A DNA stretch of 58,426 bases from Segatella salivae DSM 15606. Its GTDB lineage: Bacteria; Bacteroidota; Bacteroidia; Bacteroidales; Bacteroidaceae. Shown here piece by piece: positions 53,321 to 58,426 of the stretch. A program made the translations under genes and the position numbers. Where the stretch lies: the NCBI RefSeq assembly GCF_000185845.1, contig NZ_GL629647.1, forward strand, positions 2,296,071 through 2,354,496. The letters run 5' to 3'. Each line of letters begins with the position of its first letter. Within the stretch, counting starts at the first letter, position 1. Below the pieces are notes generated by a model. The model saw only the letters and a program-made list of their open reading frames with translations, did not search any database and had not been told where the DNA came from.

Positions 53321-54718
53321 TTATTTACGACGCTTAGCAGGGGCAACAGGTGTGATTTCGCACTTGCCTTTACCATCAGCCCAGGCATAGAACTTGATGT
53401 TGTATGTACCTGCTGTAACGGCGATGTTAGCTCCGTTGTCTGTAGTTAACTTATTAACGGTGCCGCCCCAATTAATGTCCCAGCCGTTGTTTGCACGGAA
53501 TTTTATGCTACCATTCGATAGTACTATGTTGTTAATCTCCCATGCACGGTCGGTCTTATTGTAAGTCATTGCCTGGTCACTTCCCCAACCTCCTACAGTA
53601 GCATCACCGATAACACCGATGCGAGTGATAGCAGTGAGGCTCATCGTAGAGTTGGCAAGGTCGACATCTACTTTGTAGTAGCCTTCTGGTTCGCTTATGA
53701 TGATGTTGCCACCTGTAGTAGAAAGGCCTGCGCCATAGTTGTCACCATTCCATGAAGGCTGTGTACAGAACTTGAAACCTTGCTGATCCAGATACATGAA
53801 ACCAGTGTATTTGCCGTCATGTTCCTTACCATAGAGGTAGTCAATATGCTTCCAACCATTTGCATTTCCAGCCATATAGAGATAGTCATCGAAGCTAAGT
53901 GGGGTGCAACTCCATGTCTGATCAAGCAAGTTGAAAGTGAGTTTATAGACCTTTGCACCAGGAACAATGTCGAAACTCAAGTTGCCGCCTGCGTTGTTTG
54001 CAGAGAGTTTGCCCTCTTCTTTGGCTGCAGCGATGCACTCAGACCAGTCGCCTGTGCCTATCTTTGACTTTGGAGTGAGTTTGAATTCCACCTTATCTAA
54101 GGTTGCAACTTGTGCCTCTGTGAGTGTAATACTGAATACAGGATCAGTGTAAACATCGGCACCGCTGTTCTTAACGGGATAGGAATCGTTATCGTTTTTC
54201 CAGTTATTGATATTACCAGTCAAGTAATATTCGGTGTCAATCTTTGGCGCTTTAGGAGTTACAACAACTTTAGTTGTGCCTGCATCAATATAAGCTGCCT
54301 GTCCGTTTTTAACGGCATTGACAAACACATGGGCATTAAGTGTGCGTGGAGTAGGGCGTAGTCCGAAAGCATCGGCAACTATTTTTTGGATAGAAGTGCT
54401 GTCAACTAAGCCTGCAACAGAGGCCTTAACGCTTGTTGTTTTGGCATCAGTTACCCCGTCGGCAGTTAGTTCTATGCGAGCGTTCTCAAGCTTATAGCCT
54501 TCGGGAAGGGTTGCTTCGTTGAGTGTAAATGCCTTTACCTGTGCCCCAGGTTGATTCAAATCGATAGCATTTGTGGCTGTAGCCTTGAAGCCAGGTAGGT
54601 TGATTGCGTCTTCCTGTGCATACGATTGAGGGTTTGCCCAGTCTGTATAATCGTCACTGCAAGACCCAAAGAAGAGGCTTGCAAGTGCGATTGTGATATA
54701 TAATGAAAACTTTTTCAT
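53321..54718 (-). CDS. susF: SusF-like starch-binding outer-membrane lipoprotein
   Basis: 465 residues. The lipobox is LFFGSC. After an N-terminal Ig-like part (about 30-160), three starch-binding-type modules can be seen: YLTGNINNWKNDNDSYPV (from about 181), YMAGNANGWKHIDYLYG (about 282), GVIGDATVGGWGSDQAM (about 370). SusF of Bacteroides thetaiotaomicron also has three. It holds starch on the cell surface. Last gene of the operon, before the terminator. Confidence 0.88.
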   Translation of the reverse strand: MKKFSLYITIALASLFFGSCSDDYTDWANPQSYAQEDAINLPGFKATATNAIDLNQPGAQVKAFTLNEATLPEGYKLENARIELTADGVTDAKTTSVKASVAGLVDSTSIQKIVADAFGLRPTPRTLNAHVFVNAVKNGQAAYIDAGTTKVVVTPKAPKIDTEYYLTGNINNWKNDNDSYPVKNSGADVYTDPVFSITLTEAQVATLDKVEFKLTPKSKIGTGDWSECIAAAKEEGKLSANNAGGNLSFDIVPGAKVYKLTFNLLDQTWSCTPLSFDDYLYMAGNANGWKHIDYLYGKEHDGKYTGFMYLDQQGFKFCTQPSWNGDNYGAGLSTTGGNIIISEPEGYYKVDVDLANSTMSLTAITRIGVIGDATVGGWGSDQAMTYNKTDRAWEINNIVLSNGSIKFRANNGWDINWGGTVNKLTTDNGANIAVTAGTYNIKFYAWADGKGKCEITPVAPAKRRK

Positions 54719-54744
54719 TGTGTTATTGTTTATCTGTTAGGTGA

Positions 54745-55911
54745 TTATTTGATTTCTCCCGTTTCATTACCGAAGTTCAAATAGAGCTTCTGTCCAGCCG
54801 TAGCATTGATACGTTCTTGGTCACCACCAGTGCCACGATACTTGATCTTCTTGTCGAATACCATGAATTCGGTCTTCCACCAGTCGGTTCCGGGGAGCTT
54901 AACATAGGCACGTAGGCCGCCATCTCCAGTCGTATTCTTAGCGAAAGCAGGTGAAACGAACTGACCTTCTTTTGTTGTTGGGACTGTAAATAGCTGGTCG
55001 GCTTGATTCTCAGTCCAGTCTCCTGATGTCGCAGTTCCTATCAAATAAACCTGTGGTTTGTTGAAGGTGACATCATACTTAATATCGCGTCCTTCTACCT
55101 TTGCATCTACAATCATGAGATACCAACCAGGATTTGACGAAGCAATATTACCATCGTGGCTCTTGATTTCGCTACCCAATTCACTGGAAGCATTTACAGT
55201 TATGCCGGCAAAGCCTTTTTCGTTGCCATCCCATTTCTTTGTAGTGTTGAACTTGATACCGCTATCATCAATGTAAACAAGATGCCAATAAACGTGGGTA
55301 GAGCCATTAACCATAACCATATCCAATGGATTATCCCAAGACCAATTATTGAAATTACCCGTAATATAGATATGTTCGGGAAGATTTACAGGAGGTAATG
55401 AGAAAGCCAGATGAACGTGTTTGAGCGTGATAATATTTGACTCAATCGCATAACTATGTTTCAAACTGTCGATTTCTGAACCCATTGCAGTGATTGGAGT
55501 AGCCTTAGCACGGATGTAAACAGGGATGTCTATGGGGAAATCGGCTTCTGTTTTACCTTCCTTAAGAGCCTGCTCGGTCAGTGCAGCAGCCATTTCTGCC
55601 GCATCAACATCAATCTTTGCAGTCTTGAAACTCGTGCTCATCTTCGTAGCGTTCGACATATCTGCCTTGGTCGCTACCTCGATAGTATAATTTGTTGTGA
55701 TAGGAAACCCGTAGTTAGGTTGCGTGCAAGTAAGTTCTACTGACGTAGAGTTTGCAAGGTCGTATGTACCATTTGTTGCCAAAGCGGGAGTGTTCAGGAC
55801 GAACGAAGTAGGCTTTTGCAGCACAGGATTAGAGTCGTTGTCGTCTGCACATGAGGCCAAAATGAAGGCTCCACACATGAGTAACAAAGTAGACTTCAAT
55901 ATATTTTTCAT
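54745..55911 (-). CDS. susE: SusE-like starch-binding outer-membrane lipoprotein
   Basis: 388 residues. Lipobox FILASC. A SusE N-terminal domain (LQKPTSFVLNTPALATNG and following) precedes two starch-binding-type modules: YITGNFNNWSWDNPLDM (about 187) and YLIGTATSGDWTENQADQLF (about 290). Two modules match SusE of Bacteroides. It is 26 bases upstream of susF and 67 bases downstream of susD. Confidence 0.9.
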   Translation of the reverse strand: MKNILKSTLLLMCGAFILASCADDNDSNPVLQKPTSFVLNTPALATNGTYDLANSTSVELTCTQPNYGFPITTNYTIEVATKADMSNATKMSTSFKTAKIDVDAAEMAAALTEQALKEGKTEADFPIDIPVYIRAKATPITAMGSEIDSLKHSYAIESNIITLKHVHLAFSLPPVNLPEHIYITGNFNNWSWDNPLDMVMVNGSTHVYWHLVYIDDSGIKFNTTKKWDGNEKGFAGITVNASSELGSEIKSHDGNIASSNPGWYLMIVDAKVEGRDIKYDVTFNKPQVYLIGTATSGDWTENQADQLFTVPTTKEGQFVSPAFAKNTTGDGGLRAYVKLPGTDWWKTEFMVFDKKIKYRGTGGDQERINATAGQKLYLNFGNETGEIK

Positions 55912-55978
55912 TGTGATTCAATTTTATAAATTGTTCGAATAGGAAGGGAGAGCGAGTCTCCTTTCCTAAAATGCTGAA

Positions 55979-57619
55979 TTAATAACCAGGATTCTGTTTG
56001 ATGTTTGGATTGACAATGGCGTCACTTGTCGGTATAGCATAGATGTTCTTTGTAGCAGGAACTTGCGTACCTTCATGCACGCCACCCTTCCAAGGCCATG
56101 TATAATTGGTGTTACCACCAAAGCGTCCGAAGCGAATAAGGTCGCTACGACGACGTCCTTCAAAGTAGAATTCACGGCTCCATTCATCGAGAATGTCGTC
56201 TAAAGTGTAGCTACCGGTAGTACGTTCTTGGGCATGTGCACGTCTGCGTAGAGCGTTAATAGCAGCTGTTCCCTCAGTCGTTGTGTGTCCACCATTAAGG
56301 CGTGCCGTTGCTTCTGCATAGGTAAGATAAGCTTCTGCAACACGCATGAGGAACAAATCTGTATCAGAAAATTTAGCATCATGACCTGCAGTACCATCCG
56401 AATGGAAGTTAGTGAACTTGGCAACTGCAAAGCCATTTGAGAAGACGCCTATCTGATCAGCGTTTGCTTGGTCTATGTTGCGCTTGTTTCCATCGGCTTG
56501 TAAGGCATCGAAGAGTGCGCGGTCATCACCTGCAGCGGCTGCCATTTGGTTGGCATGTACGTAAGGTGCGTTGTTATTTGGGAAGAATTTATCAATTAAA
56601 CTCTTGCGAGCGCGGTTACCAGCCCAGTTCTCTGATGTGTTGTTTCCAGCTACTCCGTTGGGATTTACAGTGACTCCTGCATCAAAAGTACTTGCTATCA
56701 GGAATAAAGTTGAACCCCATGAGGCTGTCTTCTTACCATCTTGGAGTATAGGGAAGACTGCTTCTACAGAGGCACCATTCTCTCCATTGTCGCCCATGAA
56801 AAGCTGTTGATAAGCTGTCCAGCCATTCTTGGTTGCGCCAGTATAAAGCTTATAGTTGGAATCCATTACCTTTTTAGCGTATTCAGCAGCCTTTTGCCAC
56901 TGCGGAGTTCCTGTATAAACCTGAGCATTGAGATACAAACGAGAAAGTAACATCCATGCAGCAGCTTTGTCAACACGGCCATAACCAGCGTCGGTTGATT
57001 TCTTTGGAGTGGCTGCAGAGAGCTTAGGCTCAATCTCAAGCAACTCTTTTTCAAGGAAATCATACATCTGTTTGCGTGTATATTGAGGTGCTGCTTTGGC
57101 AGAAACTTGCTCAGTAAATGGAACGTTTCCATAGAGATCCATCAGGTGATAATAGTTCAATGCGCGCAAGAAACGCACTTCTGCAGTCTTTGTTTCATCT
57201 ACATCAGCAAATGTTGCAAGGTATTGATTGCAGATAGTAACACCAAAGTACAGGCGATAATAAAAGCCTTTAGCCATAGGATGGTTAGAGTCGAAGCTGA
57301 TATAATTAAACTCTGCAATGCCAGGATCACCCCAGTTACAGATTGCTTCGTCTGTAGGCAGCTCGTTGGTATTGAATAGTTGGCGCACGAAACCAGTCGT
57401 ACCGCCGTCTAAACCATCGATATCACAGTCTCCATCGGGACCGCTTTGACCAGCCAATGCGAGGTCAGCGTAGCACTTAGTAAATAGCTGATCTGATTTA
57501 GGATTAGTGTTCTTGTTTGGATCTATGGGTGTAACGTCGAGGTCACCTATACATGAACTTAATCCCATTGACAGCAAAAGAGTTGCTGCCGGAAGTATAG
57601 TTTTGAAATATTTTTTCAT
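55979..57619 (-). CDS. susD: SusD/RagB family nutrient-binding lipoprotein
   Basis: 546 residues. Lipobox LLSMGLSSC (C23). Typical SusD features: AEVRFLRALNYYHLMDLYGNVPF, split by the usual turns, TPR-like helices (AAAWMLLSRLYLNAQVY), FLMRVAEAYLTYAEATAR and the hallmark FYFEGRRRSDLIRFGRF. It forms the lid of the SusC barrel and binds starch oligosaccharides. It starts 13 bases after the susC stop. Confidence 0.95.
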   Translation of the reverse strand: MKKYFKTILPAATLLLSMGLSSCIGDLDVTPIDPNKNTNPKSDQLFTKCYADLALAGQSGPDGDCDIDGLDGGTTGFVRQLFNTNELPTDEAICNWGDPGIAEFNYISFDSNHPMAKGFYYRLYFGVTICNQYLATFADVDETKTAEVRFLRALNYYHLMDLYGNVPFTEQVSAKAAPQYTRKQMYDFLEKELLEIEPKLSAATPKKSTDAGYGRVDKAAAWMLLSRLYLNAQVYTGTPQWQKAAEYAKKVMDSNYKLYTGATKNGWTAYQQLFMGDNGENGASVEAVFPILQDGKKTASWGSTLFLIASTFDAGVTVNPNGVAGNNTSENWAGNRARKSLIDKFFPNNNAPYVHANQMAAAAGDDRALFDALQADGNKRNIDQANADQIGVFSNGFAVAKFTNFHSDGTAGHDAKFSDTDLFLMRVAEAYLTYAEATARLNGGHTTTEGTAAINALRRRAHAQERTTGSYTLDDILDEWSREFYFEGRRRSDLIRFGRFGGNTNYTWPWKGGVHEGTQVPATKNIYAIPTSDAIVNPNIKQNPGY

Positions 57620-57632
57620 ACAATTCTTAAAG

Positions 57633-58426
57633 TTAGAAGTTTAGATTGACACCAAGGATGAATGACATTGGACGTGGATACATATTGTTGTCAATTCCCA
57701 TGACCCATTTGCCGTCAACAAAGTTTGTAACTTCAGGGTCAATGCCGTCATATTTGGTAATCGTTAATAGGTTAGATGCGGTGCCATATATGCGTCCTGA
57801 GATGCTCGTATTAAACAGTTTATTGAAACTGTAGCCTAAAGTTACGTTGTCAAGCTTTAGGAATGAAGCATTCTGAACCCAGCGATCACTCAAGAAAGCA
57901 TGTTCATCATAGGTCTGCCAATTGTCAGCTAAGAGTGCAACTGGACGGTTAGAGAGATAGTTTGAAGGTGCAACAATCTCGGAAGTACTCATGTTTGCAC
58001 GACCAGCATACTTGTCATTATAAACATAGTTGCCGATGTTTGCACGGAAACTAAAGCCAAAGTCCCAGTTCTTATATTCCAAACGAGATGATAAACCCAT
58101 GGTAACAGGGGGCGCAGCTTGCTTATAAATATAGCGATCTGCATCTGTTATTTGTCCATCTGCATTACGATCTACGACAGCACCTTCAATAGGTTTGCCG
58201 TTCTGATCATACACTTGTTGATATACAAGGAATGAGTTTGCAGGATAACCAACTTTATGTGCGCCTGCGTTTAGACCTATACCTGCTGATATTCCCATTC
58301 CACTTGGTGATACATAGTAGTCTGCACTACCGCCAGTTAGCTTTGTAATCTTGTTCTTGTTGTAAGTAAAGTTATAGTCAACTTTCCAGAACCAGTCTTT
58401 AGAATTCTGCTGATTGAGGATTGTCC
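57633..58426 (-). CDS. susC: SusC/RagA TonB-dependent receptor, C-terminal part only
   Basis: About 264 residues are visible; the frame is open at the right window edge. Typical ends of SusC barrels: DRNADGQITDADRYIYKQAA (a calcium-loop-like segment), PPVTMGLSSRLEYKNWDFGF, FLKLDNVTLGYSF, IYGTASNLLTITKYDGIDPE and the final FILGVNLNF with terminal aromatic. It imports malto-oligosaccharides with energy from TonB. The plug and N-terminal extension are outside. Confidence 0.93.
   Translation of the reverse strand, partial: TILNQQNSKDWFWKVDYNFTYNKNKITKLTGGSADYYVSPSGMGISAGIGLNAGAHKVGYPANSFLVYQQVYDQNGKPIEGAVVDRNADGQITDADRYIYKQAAPPVTMGLSSRLEYKNWDFGFSFRANIGNYVYNDKYAGRANMSTSEIVAPSNYLSNRPVALLADNWQTYDEHAFLSDRWVQNASFLKLDNVTLGYSFNKLFNTSISGRIYGTASNLLTITKYDGIDPEVTNFVDGKWVMGIDNNMYPRPMSFILGVNLNF

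Noticed and set aside
1..58426. tRNA, rRNA, prophage or insertion sequences
   Set aside because: No cloverleaf-like segments, rRNA motifs, transposase, integrase or phage structural genes were recognised by eye; a covariance-model search would settle small RNAs.

Overview
The window reads as a chromosomal segment of a Bacteroidales bacterium, most likely Prevotella or a close relative. The evidence is a SusC/D/E/F starch-uptake operon, a Bacteroidota-type LptD, lipoproteins with short Bacteroidota leaders, a DUF2023-flavodoxin pair, repeated use of the Bacteroidota promoter consensus (TTTG or TTG, 19-21 bases, TAnnTTTG), and an almost complete lack of strong Shine-Dalgarno sites. No rRNA, tRNA, prophage, transposase or CRISPR array was seen.

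Layout. 1-2.0 kb: the 3' part of a GH97 glucosidase. 2.4-10.6 kb (minus): a Dna2-like helicase-nuclease, an alkyltransferase and a Fic protein in one run, then an unusual hydrolase fusion, a second small alkyltransferase-like protein, a frameshifted outer-membrane barrel gene and an acetyltransferase. 11-20.3 kb: a lipoprotein, a biotin-type carboxyltransferase lacking the usual biotinyl lysine, an HD protein, lptD, a DUF5020-like protein and asd. 20.4-25 kb: ridA-ilvA, a CPA2 antiporter and a LolD-like ATPase. 25.5-30.6 kb: a surface-glycan group (polytopic DUF6080-like protein, two glycosyltransferases, a Wzx-type flippase). 30.9 kb: a small barrel protein. 32.3-41.5 kb: flavodoxin/DUF2023 divergent from a porin, imelysin, di-heme oxidoreductase, imelysin, CcsBA cytochrome c synthase cluster. 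41.6-44.3 kb: a Rid-fold protein, a GH53 galactanase and a small membrane protein. 45.3-52.4 kb: a phosphoesterase, a Crp/Fnr regulator, a RluA-type synthase, a cupin, pflB and pflA. 53.3 kb to the end (minus): susF, susE, susD and the 3' end of susC.

The most interesting part is the 32.3-41.5 kb region. Flavodoxin (an iron-sparing electron carrier) and an imelysin/di-heme cluster of the type linked to iron uptake face each other across one intergenic region. Both promoters carry the same 13-base sequence directly abutting the -33 box, so together they form a perfect 12-base inverted repeat. The core TAGGTAT recurs as a palindrome before the first imelysin gene and as a single copy before the second. 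I read this as a candidate iron- or heme-responsive regulon with its own cytochrome c synthase.

A second theme is intergenic repeats. A composite hairpin-rich element occurs four times, with a compensatory base change in one stem. A separate degenerate array of 22-25 base units occurs eight times. Together they fill most of the long non-coding stretches.
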